Positions 1 to 9,554 of a stretch of 64,000 nt of DNA are shown piece by piece. Each line of letters starts with the position of its first letter. Positions within the stretch are counted from its first letter, which is position 1. Source of the DNA: Pseudoalteromonas sp. A25 (GTDB lineage Bacteria; Pseudomonadota; Gammaproteobacteria; Enterobacterales; Alteromonadaceae); the NCBI RefSeq assembly GCF_009176705.1, contig NZ_AP021846.1, forward strand, positions 1,272,001 through 1,336,000, given 5' to 3'. The position numbers were made by a program, and so were the translations under genes. The notes beneath the pieces were generated by a model. That model was given only the letters and a program-made list of their open reading frames with translations. It searched no databases and had not been told where the DNA came from.

Positions 1-174
1 GAGGGTACATTATTGAGTGTATTTTCTACCACGACTGCGGATGAGCTTAGTACTAGTGCAGGTAAAGAAACATTGCGCTTGTCAGCCGTTGATAAAGTCC
101 AACAAGCCATGGAAGGGGTTGAAGGCAGTAAAGTTATTGAGCGAGTGCTGTTCGTCGGCTTTGTAATGCAGTGA
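1..174 (+). CDS. fliL: Flagellar basal body protein FliL, C-terminal part (5' end outside window)
   Basis: The window opens in an open frame that ends with a TGA at 172-174 and gives 57 residues. They end in RVLFVGFVMQ, the typical C-terminus of FliL, a periplasmic stator-associated protein with one membrane anchor that influences motor torque. The stop lies 8 bases before fliM, the usual fliL-fliM order. Only the end is visible, so the membrane segment and the start cannot be judged. The call rests on the short C-terminal match and on the position. Confidence 0.85.
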   Translation, partial: EGTLLSVFSTTTADELSTSAGKETLRLSAVDKVQQAMEGVEGSKVIERVLFVGFVMQ

Positions 175-182
175 GGTCTTAA

Positions 183-1274
183 GTGAGTGATTTATTATCC
201 CAAGATGAAATTGATGCGCTATTACACGGTGTTGATGAAGTCGAAGAAGAAGAGATAAGTGACGGTGATGAAGGGGATTCTAACGCACTGCAATATGACT
301 TTTCTTCACAAGACCGTATCGTTCGTGGTCGCATGCCGACCTTGGAAATTGTTAATGAGCGATTCGCCCGACATATGCGGATAAGCTTGTTTAACATGAT
401 GCGCCGAACAGCTGAAGTATCTATAAACGGTGTTCAGATGTTGAAATTTGGAGAGTACATTCACACGTTGTTTGTACCCACCAGTTTGAATATGGTGCGC
501 TTTAGACCGCTAAAGGGAACAGGTCTGATCACCATGGAAGCTCGGCTAGTTTTTATACTTGTGGATAACTTTTTTGGTGGCGATGGTCGATATCACGCCA
601 AAATCGAAGGTCGAGAGTTTACCCCGACTGAGCGACGTATCGTTCAAATGCTACTAAAAATCATTTTTGAAGACTACAAAGAAGCTTGGGCGCCAGTGAT
701 GGACGTATCATTTGAGTACCTCGATTCTGAAGTTAACCCTGCAATGGCGAATATTGTAAGTCCAACAGAGGTTGTAGTTATTAGCTCCTTCCATATTGAG
801 TTAGATGGCGGCGGGGGCGATTTTCATATTTCGTTGCCATATTCAATGTTAGAGCCTATCAGAGAATTGCTTGATGCAGGGGTTCAATCAGATACCGAAG
901 ACACTGACTTGCGATGGAGTAAGGCGCTGCGCGATGAGATCATGGATGTAGAAGTAGAGCTATCAACACAGTTGTTGGAAATCGACTTAACGCTTGCTCA
1001 AATTATGGAGTTAAAAGCAGGTGATGTTATCCCAGTTGAAATGCCTGAATACATTACCGTGTTTGTTGAAGAACTGCCTACCTTTAGAGCTAAAATGGGA
1101 CGTTCAAGGGATAATGTTGCTTTACAAATTAGTGAGAAGATTAAGCGCCCAGAGTCTGTTAAGTCTGAGCTTCACGTGTTCACCAAAGGTGGCAAAAAAC
1201 TCGATTCAGATGCTGAACTGGCAGAATTAGAAGAAGACTTACATCTGTCTGAAGGTGTAGACTTAGATTGGTAA
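183..1274 (+). CDS. fliM: Flagellar motor switch protein FliM
   Basis: FliM forms the middle layer of the cytoplasmic C-ring and receives phosphorylated CheY to reverse rotation. The 363-aa product has the usual length. Residues 5-15 (LSQDEIDALLHG region) are the CheY-binding peptide, followed by an acidic linker, the central CheC-like domain and a C-terminal SpoA domain that pairs with FliN. The start is GTG at 183, placed so that the conserved N-terminal peptide begins at residue 2. It follows fliL by 8 bases and precedes fliN by 28 bases in the same operon. Identity is secure. Confidence 0.97.
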   Translation: MSDLLSQDEIDALLHGVDEVEEEEISDGDEGDSNALQYDFSSQDRIVRGRMPTLEIVNERFARHMRISLFNMMRRTAEVSINGVQMLKFGEYIHTLFVPTSLNMVRFRPLKGTGLITMEARLVFILVDNFFGGDGRYHAKIEGREFTPTERRIVQMLLKIIFEDYKEAWAPVMDVSFEYLDSEVNPAMANIVSPTEVVVISSFHIELDGGGGDFHISLPYSMLEPIRELLDAGVQSDTEDTDLRWSKALRDEIMDVEVELSTQLLEIDLTLAQIMELKAGDVIPVEMPEYITVFVEELPTFRAKMGRSRDNVALQISEKIKRPESVKSELHVFTKGGKKLDSDAELAELEEDLHLSEGVDLDW

Positions 1275-1302
1275 AGATTGATTATATTAAGGTTTTGATA
1301 GT

Positions 1303-1704
1303 ATGAGCGATGATCAAGATACAATGGATGAATGGGCAGCAGCATTGGCCGAAGCTGAAGAGTCCGATACATCAGGTGGTGAGCCAGAAGTAGCAGAGTT
1401 AGATGAACTAAAAGATTCTACTGCTAACTTGTCGCCCGACGAAAAACGTAAACTCGATACGATTTTGGATATACCGGTCACCATATCAATGGAAGTTGGT
1501 CGTTCTAAAATTAATATTCGTAACTTGTTACAGCTAAATCAGGGCTCTGTTGTAGAGTTAGATCGTGTCGCAGGGGAACCGTTAGATGTGTTAGTTAATG
1601 GTACTTTGATTGCGCACGGTGAAGTTGTTGTGGTAAACGACAAATTTGGTATTCGCTTAACTGATGTGATTAGCCAAGTCGAGCGCATAAAAAAACTACG
1701 ATGA
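1303..1704 (+). CDS. fliN: Flagellar motor switch protein FliN
   Basis: FliN builds the lower part of the C-ring with FliM and docks the export ATPase complex through FliH. The 133-aa protein has an acidic N-terminal tail rich in Ala and Glu (about residues 1-45) and a SpoA domain (about 55-130) containing the conserved LLQLNQGSVVELDRVAGEPL stretch. Its last codons overlap the start of fliO by 4 bases (ATGA), which points to translational coupling. Length and motifs are normal for the family. Confidence 0.97.
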   Translation: MSDDQDTMDEWAAALAEAEESDTSGGEPEVAELDELKDSTANLSPDEKRKLDTILDIPVTISMEVGRSKINIRNLLQLNQGSVVELDRVAGEPLDVLVNGTLIAHGEVVVVNDKFGIRLTDVISQVERIKKLR

Positions 1705-2102
1705 AAAAGTTATTAATAGGGCTGTGCTTGTTTGTCGCACAGCCAGTGCTCGCAAAACAGCAAGCGGTAGGGCTAAGCTCAGAATTGCTGTCGGTTGGGT
1801 TATCATTGATGCTGGTTGTTTTACTGGTTATTGGGTTGGCTATTCTAGTGAAAAAGTTTAACCCTAACATTGGTAATAACGAAGACTTTAAAGTGATAAG
1901 GAGTCTTCCTCTAGGTACCAAAGAACGTCTAATGGTTATAGAGATAGATAACAAGCAACACCTGCTTGGCGTAACTCCTCACAGTATAAATTATCTGTAT
2001 CAACTCGAACTGCCGCTGGAGCAGGCCCAGATGCCCGCATTTGCAAAAGAGTTGAGTCGGTATTTAGGCAAACAAAATAAAAAGAATAATGTTCATGATT
2101 AG
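1701..2102 (+). CDS. fliO: Flagellar export apparatus protein FliO
   Basis: FliO is a small membrane protein that helps assemble the FliP ring of the flagellar export gate. The 133-aa product starts with a hydrophobic signal-like segment (residues 1-18), has a transmembrane helix at about 30-50, and a small cytoplasmic domain with the family pattern '[13 protein letters not shown]'. FliO is poorly conserved, so the call leans on this pattern, the topology and the position between fliN and fliP. Overlaps of 4 bases with fliN and 14 bases with fliP indicate a tightly coupled operon. Confidence 0.92.
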   Translation: MKKLLIGLCLFVAQPVLAKQQAVGLSSELLSVGLSLMLVVLLVIGLAILVKKFNPNIGNNEDFKVIRSLPLGTKERLMVIEIDNKQHLLGVTPHSINYLYQLELPLEQAQMPAFAKELSRYLGKQNKKNNVHD

Positions 2103-2835
2103 ATTACTAGTATTGCTGATTGGTTTTGGGTTTTTCCCGTATGCAAGTGCTGAAGGTATCGAGGCCTTGAGTGTGACAACGAACCCAGACGGCTCTCAAG
2201 AGTATTCAGTGACATTGCAAGTCCTTGCAATTATGACCGCGCTGAGTTTTATACCAGCTGCAGTGATAATGATGACTTCTTTTACGCGTGTCATTGTTGT
2301 CCTAGCGATTTTAAGGCAAGCGATAGGACTGCAACAAACACCGTCAAATCAAATTTTGTTAGGTATGTCTTTGTTTATGACTTTTTTTATTATGGCCCCG
2401 ATATTTAGTCAAATAAATGACAAAGCTGTACAGCCTTATTTAAATGAGCAATTAACGTCAATCCAAGCATTGCAGGAAGCTAAAGAGCCCTTGAAAACGT
2501 TTATGTTGTCACAAACGCGAATTAAGGATTTAGAAACATTCGCAAAGATTGCTGGTTACGATAAACTAGATACACCGCAAGACACTCCTTTTATCGTTAT
2601 TATTCCAGCATTTGTCACCAGTGAATTGCAAACCGCTTTTATCATTGGTTTTATGTTTTTTATCCCATTCTTGATTGTTGATTTAGTTGTAGCAAGTGTG
2701 CTTATGGCGATGGGTATGATGATGCTATCGCCAATGATTGTATCGTTACCGTTTAAGATCATGTTGTTTGTATTGGTTGATGGTTGGGGACTGGTTATGG
2801 GCACACTCGCTAGAAGCTTTGGATTAGGGGTGTAG
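2089..2835 (+). CDS. fliP: Flagellar export gate protein FliP
   Basis: FliP forms the pentameric core of the type III export gate with FliQ and FliR in the inner membrane. The product is about 248 aa, with a cleavable signal peptide (ending near ASA-EG), hydrophobic segments, and the family hallmarks '[19 protein letters not shown]' and '[14 protein letters not shown]' near the C-terminus. Two in-frame ATG codons are possible, 2089 and 2095; neither has a strong ribosome-binding site, and the second gives a cleaner signal peptide ([10 protein letters not shown]). The 14-base overlap with fliO suggests coupling. Confidence 0.96.
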   Translation: MFMIRLLVLLIGFGFFPYASAEGIEALSVTTNPDGSQEYSVTLQVLAIMTALSFIPAAVIMMTSFTRVIVVLAILRQAIGLQQTPSNQILLGMSLFMTFFIMAPIFSQINDKAVQPYLNEQLTSIQALQEAKEPLKTFMLSQTRIKDLETFAKIAGYDKLDTPQDTPFIVIIPAFVTSELQTAFIIGFMFFIPFLIVDLVVASVLMAMGMMMLSPMIVSLPFKIMLFVLVDGWGLVMGTLARSFGLGV

Positions 2836-2836
2836 T

Positions 2837-3106
2837 ATGGAGCCAGAGGTATTTGTCGATATTCTCAGTGACTCTTTATTTATCGTAATAAAATTAGTGG
2901 CTGCGATAGTACTGCCAGGGTTAATGGTTGGTTTAGTTGTCGCTGTTTTCCAAGCCGCAACATCCATCAACGAACAAACGTTGAGCTTTTTGCCTCGTCT
3001 TATCATTACAATTCTTGCGCTTATCGTTGGCGGTCATTGGTTTACACAAGTACTTATGGACTTTTTTACTGGTATTGTCATGCGCATACCCGAAATCGCA
3101 GGCTAG
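2837..3106 (+). CDS. fliQ: Flagellar export gate protein FliQ
   Basis: FliQ is the small two-helix subunit of the export gate, packed around the FliP/FliR core. The 89-aa product has two hydrophobic hairpin segments (about 15-40 and 52-75) and the family motif 'AVFQAATSINEQTLSFLP'. It starts one base after the fliP stop. Length and topology are as expected. Confidence 0.96.
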   Translation: MEPEVFVDILSDSLFIVIKLVAAIVLPGLMVGLVVAVFQAATSINEQTLSFLPRLIITILALIVGGHWFTQVLMDFFTGIVMRIPEIAG

Positions 3107-3108
3107 GT

Positions 3109-3888
3109 ATGGAGTTTCCTCTCGCTATTGTCATTCAGTGGCTAAGTGATTTGTTGCTACCTTTAGTGCGCATCAGTTCGATGCTGATGGTGATGGCGGG
3201 TCTTGGAGCAAAAACAGTGCCAGCCCGAGTCAAAATGGCGTTGTCAGTGGTTATCACCTTGGCTGTTATGCCGGCGCTGCCCAAAGCGGAGTTTACAGCA
3301 CTGTTTTCGTTTGAGATGGTGTTGGTCGTGATCCAGCAAATGATCATTGGCGTTTCAATTGGCTTTGCCTCGTTACTACTGTTGAATACGTTCATTATTG
3401 CGGGCCAAATCTTAGCAATGCAAACAGGTTTGGGTTTTGCGTCTGTTGTTGACCCAGCGAATGGCCTCAGCGTTCCTGCAATAGGTCAGTTTTACCTTAT
3501 CTTATCTACTTTGCTATTTTTTGTTTTTAACGGTCATTTAATGATGTTACAGATGATCGTTTTTAGCTTTGAGACATTTCCAATTAATGGCCAATGGTGG
3601 GTTGTTGATAATTATTGGCAAATTGTCAACTGGGGAGGCTGGATGTTTTCTACTGCTTTAGCGTTATCTCTAGCGCCTTTAACAGCAATGTTGGTGATTA
3701 ATATCTCATTCGGTATTATGACAAGGGCATCTCCACAAATGAACATTTTCTCGGTGGGCTTTGCTTTTACGTTGATAGCAGGTTTAGCTATTATTTGGGC
3801 AACGCTTGGCAATTTTATTGTTCAGTTTGAATTCCAATGGTTAAAGATGACGGAACTCATGTGTAACTTAATCGGGTGCACGGTATAG
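3109..3888 (+). CDS. fliR: Flagellar export gate protein FliR
   Basis: FliR completes the FliPQR gate core. The start is taken as ATG 3109 (MEFPLAIVIQW), two bases after the fliQ stop, giving 259 aa, the normal length; the frame is open further upstream but that part lies inside fliQ and is not a FliR sequence. About six hydrophobic segments are visible, with the conserved stretch 'MQTGLGFASVVDPANG' near the middle. It is followed 3 bases later by flhB. Confidence 0.95.
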   Translation: MEFPLAIVIQWLSDLLLPLVRISSMLMVMAGLGAKTVPARVKMALSVVITLAVMPALPKAEFTALFSFEMVLVVIQQMIIGVSIGFASLLLLNTFIIAGQILAMQTGLGFASVVDPANGLSVPAIGQFYLILSTLLFFVFNGHLMMLQMIVFSFETFPINGQWWVVDNYWQIVNWGGWMFSTALALSLAPLTAMLVINISFGIMTRASPQMNIFSVGFAFTLIAGLAIIWATLGNFIVQFEFQWLKMTELMCNLIGCTV

Positions 3889-3891
3889 AGT

Positions 3892-5022
3892 ATGGCAGAA
3901 GATTCAGGTCAAGAACGCACCGAGGAGCCCACGCAGAAAAAAATCAGTGAGGCGCGTAAAAAAGGTCAAATAGCCCGGTCTAAAGAACTGGGTACAACCT
4001 TTGTATTGATTTTTTCAGCGATTGCTCTGTTACTTTATGGTCCTGCCCTCGGAAAAGGGTTGTATAACATTATGGGCCGTATGTTGACATTAAACCGCAA
4101 TGAAACCTATGACACCACCAAGATGTTTTCAGTGTGGGACATTGTGTTTGCGGAATTGTTATTTCCATTTTCTATGTTTGTGTTGATCATTGCACTGGCT
4201 GGGATCATCGGCAATACATTGCTCGGTGGATTTAATTTTAGCTGGCAAGCCGCTGCACCAAAGGCGAGCAAGATGTCGCCTTTGAAAGGGCTAAAGCGCA
4301 TGCTTGGGCCTCAAGCTGCCATTGAACTTTTAAAGTCCATGCTCAAATTTATCCTTGTTGCTGGGTTTGCTATTTTCCTGATCAATACTTTTTTTTATGA
4401 AATACTGCATTTAAGTATCGAGTCAATACCTAACAGTGTGGTTCATGCTCTTGAAATTTTAGCTTGGATGTTTTTGGGGTTGAGTTGCACCATGATTATT
4501 ATCTCTGCTATCGATGCGCCTTATCAAAGCTACAATCATCACAAACAGTTAAAAATGACTTTGCAAGAAGTAAAAGATGAATACAAAAATTCAGAGGGTG
4601 ATCCGCAAATTAAAGCTCGGATCCGCCGAACGCAAAGAGAAATGTCACAACGGCGAATGATGCAAGATGTGCCTGATGCGGATGTGGTAGTTACGAACCC
4701 TACTCACTATTCAGTCGCACTGAAGTATGATACCGAAAAGGCGGGAGCACCTATGGTTATAGCCAAAGGTGTAGATGAACTTGCTATGCAAATTCGTAAA
4801 GTTGCGATTGGTAATGAAGTGCCAATTGTAGAATCACCCGCTTTAACTCGTTCCTTATATCACACCACTGAGGTCGGAGAGCAAATTCCTGATCAATTGT
4901 TTACTGCGGTTGCGCAAGTGCTGGCTTACGTTTTTCAGCTTAAACGATTTAAAAAAGGGCGTGGGCGCAGGCCAACCTCTCTAAATAAAGATCTTCCTAT
5001 TCCCGATAATTTAAAGCATTAG
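3892..5022 (+). CDS. flhB: Flagellar export specificity switch protein FlhB
   Basis: FlhB changes export from rod/hook to filament substrates after self-cleavage. The 376-aa protein begins with the conserved 'ERTEEPTQKKISEARKKGQI' segment, has four transmembrane helices (about 30-210), and a cytoplasmic domain with the autocleavage site NPTH at residues 269-272 (cleavage between N and P). The basic tail after residue 350 is usual. It ends the first flagellar gene block; a sigma-54 type promoter lies in the 65-base gap before flhA. Confidence 0.97.
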   Translation: MAEDSGQERTEEPTQKKISEARKKGQIARSKELGTTFVLIFSAIALLLYGPALGKGLYNIMGRMLTLNRNETYDTTKMFSVWDIVFAELLFPFSMFVLIIALAGIIGNTLLGGFNFSWQAAAPKASKMSPLKGLKRMLGPQAAIELLKSMLKFILVAGFAIFLINTFFYEILHLSIESIPNSVVHALEILAWMFLGLSCTMIIISAIDAPYQSYNHHKQLKMTLQEVKDEYKNSEGDPQIKARIRRTQREMSQRRMMQDVPDADVVVTNPTHYSVALKYDTEKAGAPMVIAKGVDELAMQIRKVAIGNEVPIVESPALTRSLYHTTEVGEQIPDQLFTAVAQVLAYVFQLKRFKKGRGRRPTSLNKDLPIPDNLKH

Positions 5023-5033
5023 ACGATGATTTT

Positions 5034-5049
5034 TGGCTCATAACTTGCA
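5034..5049 (+). promoter_or_regulatory. Sigma-54 (RpoN) promoter of flhA
   Basis: The sequence TGGCTCATAACTTGCA carries the -24 GG and -12 GC elements with exactly ten bases between them, matching the sigma-54 consensus TGGCAC-N5-TTGC except at one position. It sits in the flhB-flhA gap, 38 bases before the flhA start, so transcription would start near 5060. Sigma-54 control of the flhA-flhF-flhG-fliA block is established in Vibrio and Pseudomonas with polar flagella. The binding sites of the activator (FlrC/FleQ type) were not identified. Confidence 0.75.
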
Positions 5050-5087
5050 TTTTGAGGATAGTGTCAATATTTTGCAGTTGTTAAGTT

Positions 5088-7184
5088 ATGGAATTTAAAG
5101 CGTTTTTATCGCAATTAAACAGAGACAAAAAAGAATATGCTAAAGGGGTAGGTACGCCGGTACTGGTTCTTGCAGCGTTAGGTATGGTTATTTTACCGTT
5201 ACCTCCTTTTCTGTTAGACATTCTATTCTCTTTTAACATTGCTCTGGCATTAGTTGTTCTTTTGGTGACTGTTTACACCATGAAACCGCTAGAGTTTGGC
5301 ATGTTTCCAGCTGTATTACTTATTGCAACTATTATGCGTCTTGCTTTGAACGTAGCAAGTACCCGAGTGGTGCTCTTAGAAGGGCATAATGGTGGAGATG
5401 CTGCGGGTAAAGTTATCGAGGCATTTGGCTCGGTAGTTATTGGTGGTAACTATGCTGTTGGTTTAGTGGTTTTCTTAATTCTCATTATTATCAATTTTGT
5501 AGTAATTACTAAGGGTGCTGGGCGTATTTCAGAAGTATCAGCACGTTTTACGTTAGATGCGATGCCCGGTAAGCAAATGGCAATAGATGCAGATTTGAAT
5601 GCAGGCTTTATTAGTGCTGAAGACGCTAGAGCGCGCCGTGAGGAAGTTACCAGAGAAGCTGATTTTTACGGTTCAATGGATGGTGCCAGTAAGTTTGTTA
5701 AGGGCGATGCAATCGCTGGTATTGTGATTTTAGCCATCAATATCATTGGTGGTTTATTTGTTGGTATGATCCAACATGATTTGTCGTTCAGCAGAGCGAT
5801 GGAAGTATATACCTTACTAACTATTGGTGATGGTTTAGTTGCTCAGCTTCCTTCGCTACTTTTATCCATTGGTACTGCGATTGTTGTTACGCGTCAAAAT
5901 GAGTCTCACAACATGGGAGACCAATTTAAAACGCAGCTAGGTAATGAAAAGTCGTTATTTATTGCTTCAGGGATCTTGATTGTTATGGGAGTTGTACCAG
6001 GTATGCCCCATATTGCATTTTTAAGTTTAGGCGCATTGCTTGGTTATCTCGCTTATTTCACTCAAAAACAGAAGAAAGAAGCTGCTGAAAGTACGGCAGA
6101 TCAAAGTAATAAAGGCGTTGATGTTGCGAGCAAGCAAGAGCAAAAAGAACTTGGATGGGATGATGTCCAGCCAGTGGATGTGATTGGTTTGGAAGTGGGT
6201 TATCGATTAATACCTTTAGTGGACCAATCTCAAGGTGGCGAGCTACTTAGTCGTATCAAAGGGGTGCGTAAGAAGTTATCCCAAGAACTTGGCTTTTTGA
6301 TTCCACCGGTACACATTCGTGACAATTTAGAGCTAGACCCAAATGCCTATAACATTACTTTGATGGGTGTTGGTTCGGGTGAGGGGGAGCTAAAGCATGG
6401 CGATGAGCTTGCTATTAATCCAGGGCAAGTATTTGGTCCTATCAAAGGAATAGAAACAAAAGACCCTGCTTTTGGTTTAGATGCGGTATGGATAAAACCA
6501 GAGCAAAAAGATGAAGCGCACTCGTTAGGTTATACGGTTGTTGATGCGGCTACTGTGGTTGCAACACATATCAGTCAGCTATTAACGAATAATGCATCAC
6601 TTTTACTTGGTCATGAAGAAGTACAAAACTTACTAGATATGTTAGCTAAGAGCCACCCACGCCTAGTTGAAGGGTTGGTGCCAGATGTTTTACCGCTTAC
6701 TACGGTAGTAAAAGTATTACAAAACTTACTAAATGAAGGTGTGGCAATTCGTGATATGCGCTCCATTGTTCAGACTCTTGTTGAATATGGGCCACGTAGC
6801 CAAGACCCTGATGTATTAACGGCTGCAGTAAGAATTTCACTACGCAGATTAATAGTTCAAGATGCTGTGGGCAACGCAGATGAAATCCCTGTCATAACAT
6901 TGGCGCCTGAGTTGGAACAGATGTTGCATCAGTCACTTCAGAACGCAGGTGATGAAGGGGCTGGTATCGAACCAGGTCTTGCAGAGCGACTTCAAAGTTC
7001 ATTAAGAGAAGCTCATCAAACGCAAGAAATGCTTGGAGATCCTTCCATTTTATTAACCTCAGGTATGTTAAGAAGTGTGCTTTCAAGATTTGTTAAACAT
7101 ACGATCCCCGGCCTTCGCGTGATGTCATATCAAGAAGTGCCAGATGAAAGACAAATTAAGATTGTGAGCTCAGTTGGACAGTAA
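5088..7184 (+). CDS. flhA: Flagellar export gate protein FlhA
   Basis: FlhA is the large export-gate subunit that couples proton flow to export and binds chaperone-substrate complexes through its cytoplasmic nonamer ring. The 698-aa product has the N-terminal membrane part with about eight helices and the FHIPEP-family stretch 'MRLALNVASTRVVLLEGH' (about residues 85-100), a charged linker near 330-360, and the soluble domain to the end. Length is normal. It heads the second transcriptional block behind the sigma-54 promoter. Confidence 0.97.
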   Translation: MEFKAFLSQLNRDKKEYAKGVGTPVLVLAALGMVILPLPPFLLDILFSFNIALALVVLLVTVYTMKPLEFGMFPAVLLIATIMRLALNVASTRVVLLEGHNGGDAAGKVIEAFGSVVIGGNYAVGLVVFLILIIINFVVITKGAGRISEVSARFTLDAMPGKQMAIDADLNAGFISAEDARARREEVTREADFYGSMDGASKFVKGDAIAGIVILAINIIGGLFVGMIQHDLSFSRAMEVYTLLTIGDGLVAQLPSLLLSIGTAIVVTRQNESHNMGDQFKTQLGNEKSLFIASGILIVMGVVPGMPHIAFLSLGALLGYLAYFTQKQKKEAAESTADQSNKGVDVASKQEQKELGWDDVQPVDVIGLEVGYRLIPLVDQSQGGELLSRIKGVRKKLSQELGFLIPPVHIRDNLELDPNAYNITLMGVGSGEGELKHGDELAINPGQVFGPIKGIETKDPAFGLDAVWIKPEQKDEAHSLGYTVVDAATVVATHISQLLTNNASLLLGHEEVQNLLDMLAKSHPRLVEGLVPDVLPLTTVVKVLQNLLNEGVAIRDMRSIVQTLVEYGPRSQDPDVLTAAVRISLRRLIVQDAVGNADEIPVITLAPELEQMLHQSLQNAGDEGAGIEPGLAERLQSSLREAHQTQEMLGDPSILLTSGMLRSVLSRFVKHTIPGLRVMSYQEVPDERQIKIVSSVGQ

Positions 7185-7205
7185 TAGGATTTAAGGGGTT
7201 GTAAC

Positions 7206-8699
7206 ATGAAAATTAAACGTTTTTTTGCCAAAGATATGCGCACTGCACTTAAAGAAGTGAAAGAAGAACTGGGTGTTGATGCGGTTATTATGTCAAATAA
7301 AAAGTTGGCTGATGGCGTAGAAATTGTTGCTGCAATTGATAATGACCGTGCGCCAGCAACACCTAAACCTACTATGTCAGAGCAGCCAGAGCCGCAGTCT
7401 AAGCCTAACTCGACAGCTGCACGCTTTGTTCGCCCTCAACCCCAAACAGCGCGTCCTGAGCCTCAAGCTCAGGTAGCCGATAGCTTAGAAGCATTACTTG
7501 AGCGTCAGGCTCCTCGTCCACGCTCTCCCCAGCTGGCTTCAATGTTCTCACAATCTGGTATAGATACAGATCACGTATTCAAACAGCGTCAGCAAGCATC
7601 AGCTAGCGATAATCATCGCGAGCAATCAACCCCTAAGTTTTCACCTAACATGAATAAACAGCATGGTGCGCGCCATGAGCAACCTCGTATGGAGTCAGAT
7701 TGGCAATTTGAAGATGAGCTTGAATCTGGATTTGGAGATGAAATGCATCATGGTGCTGATGAAACTAATGAGATGGTGTCTATGCGTGAAGAAATGAACG
7801 CGATTCGCCAACTGTTAGAGCACCAAGTATCAGGTTTGATGAAGCAGGAAATGGCACGCCGCGATCCAACACGAGCGTGTTTAATTGACCGATTACAAGG
7901 CATGGGTATTGACCCAGAAGTTGCGCAGCAAATGGCTTGTTTTATTCCTGATGATGTATCTAGAAAAGAAGCATGGAATGCGCTATTGAACATGGTTATT
8001 AATCAAATGCACACTACTAATAACGATATCCTTCGTCAGGGTGGTGTATACGCGTTCGTTGGCCCAACGGGTGTTGGAAAAACGACGACCGTTGCCAAGC
8101 TTGCAGCATTAGGTGCTCAAAAATTTGGCGCTGATAAAGTGGCCTTGATCACAACGGATACCTACCGTATTGGCGCATATGAACAGCTATCTACTTATGG
8201 TCGGATCATAGGGTGCCCTGTTAAACAGGTTAAAGATGCGAACGAACTTGCAGAAGTTTTGTATCACTTACGTAATAAACGACTAATATTAATAGATACA
8301 GCTGGTATGAGCCAAAGAGATTTGCGTTTAACTGAGCAATTAAATACTTTGATGAGAAGTACTCGGGTTGATATTCGCAGTTACCTTGTATTAAGTGCAA
8401 CATCGCAAATGCATGTGTTGCAAGAAACTGTACGCCACTTCCAAAAGGTAAATTTAAGTGGATGTATCTTTACTAAACTTGATGAATGTCTAAGTTTAGG
8501 TGAGATTATTAGCATAGCGATTCAAAATCGCTTGCCAATAGGGTATCTTACCAATGGTCAGCGAGTTCCTGAGGATATTCGCGTTGCAAATGCTCAAAAG
8601 TTAGTCAAAAAAGCTGAGCAATTGTATTTAAAAAGAATAAAAGCACAACATTCGAGACCTGTAGCAGTAGCGTCTCAGACAGTAGGAATGTATGATTAA
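7206..8699 (+). CDS. flhF: Flagellar biosynthesis SRP-type GTPase FlhF
   Basis: FlhF is the SRP/FtsY-family GTPase that sets the polar site of the flagellum. The 497-aa protein has the N-terminal B domain (residues 1-45), a long poorly conserved Pro/Gln-rich linker (about 50-180), an N domain, and the NG GTPase domain with the P-loop GPTGVGKTTT at about 286-295. Later GTPase signatures such as DTAGM and TKLDE are visible. Its last 8 bases overlap flhG, its partner, so their synthesis is probably coupled. Confidence 0.97.
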   Translation: MKIKRFFAKDMRTALKEVKEELGVDAVIMSNKKLADGVEIVAAIDNDRAPATPKPTMSEQPEPQSKPNSTAARFVRPQPQTARPEPQAQVADSLEALLERQAPRPRSPQLASMFSQSGIDTDHVFKQRQQASASDNHREQSTPKFSPNMNKQHGARHEQPRMESDWQFEDELESGFGDEMHHGADETNEMVSMREEMNAIRQLLEHQVSGLMKQEMARRDPTRACLIDRLQGMGIDPEVAQQMACFIPDDVSRKEAWNALLNMVINQMHTTNNDILRQGGVYAFVGPTGVGKTTTVAKLAALGAQKFGADKVALITTDTYRIGAYEQLSTYGRIIGCPVKQVKDANELAEVLYHLRNKRLILIDTAGMSQRDLRLTEQLNTLMRSTRVDIRSYLVLSATSQMHVLQETVRHFQKVNLSGCIFTKLDECLSLGEIISIAIQNRLPIGYLTNGQRVPEDIRVANAQKLVKKAEQLYLKRIKAQHSRPVAVASQTVGMYD

Positions 8700-9552
8700 T
8701 ACAGTATTAGATCAAGCAAGTGGCCTGCGTAAAATGAGTCAAAATAGTAATCACGGTGTTAAAGTTATCGCGGTAACAGGTGGAAAAGGTGGAGTTGGCA
8801 AAACCAATGTGTCTTTGAACACCGCAATAGCACTTGGCCAGCAGGGAAACCGCGTGTTGGTACTCGATGCCGATTTGGGTTTGGCTAATTGTGATGTTAT
8901 GTTGGGCCTTAGGGTTGAGAAAAACCTTTCACATGTGCTTTCAGGTGAGTGTGAATTAGATGAAATTTTAGTGGAAGGCCCAGCTGGAATCAAAATTGTT
9001 CCAGCTACGTCTGGTTCGCAAAGCATGGTTGAGCTAACACCAGCTGAGCACGCAGGATTGATTAGAGCGTTCAGTGAACTCAATACCGAATTTGACATAC
9101 TGATTGTAGACACCGCTGCGGGCATCTCAGATATGGTACTTAGTTTTTCTCGTGCCGCCCAAGATGTGGTTGTTGTGGTTTGTGATGAGCCAACCTCCAT
9201 TACTGATGCCTATGCATTAATCAAAGTGCTTAGTAGAGAGCACGGGGTTTATAAATTTAAAATTGTTGCCAATATGGTGCGCAGTTTACGCGAAGGACAA
9301 GAATTGTTTGCTAAGCTCTCAAAGGTGACGGATAGGTTTTTAGATGTAGCGCTTGAGCTTGTCGCAACAATACCGTTTGATGAAAACATGCGAAAGTCTT
9401 CAAGACGTCAGAAAACAATTGTTGAGTTATTTCCTAACTCACCAGCAGCGGTGGCTTTTAGAGGCCTTGCAAGCAAAGCCGTAAAATGGCCTATCCCACA
9501 TCAACCCTCGGGTCATTTAGAGTTTTTTATTGAACAACTTGTCAATGGTTAA
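8692..9552 (+). CDS. flhG: Flagellar number regulator FlhG (FleN), MinD-like ATPase
   Basis: FlhG limits the number of flagella by acting on FlhF and on the master activator. The 286-aa protein carries a deviant Walker A motif KGGVGKT at residues 32-38, and upstream of it an N-terminal DQASGLRKM motif (residues 7-15), the short helix that in this family stimulates FlhF GTPase. The C-terminus ends in a short amphipathic stretch (EFFIEQLVNG) of the membrane-targeting type. It overlaps flhF and is followed 2 bases later by fliA. Confidence 0.95.
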   Translation: MINTVLDQASGLRKMSQNSNHGVKVIAVTGGKGGVGKTNVSLNTAIALGQQGNRVLVLDADLGLANCDVMLGLRVEKNLSHVLSGECELDEILVEGPAGIKIVPATSGSQSMVELTPAEHAGLIRAFSELNTEFDILIVDTAAGISDMVLSFSRAAQDVVVVVCDEPTSITDAYALIKVLSREHGVYKFKIVANMVRSLREGQELFAKLSKVTDRFLDVALELVATIPFDENMRKSSRRQKTIVELFPNSPAAVAFRGLASKAVKWPIPHQPSGHLEFFIEQLVNG

Positions 9553-9554
9553 TT

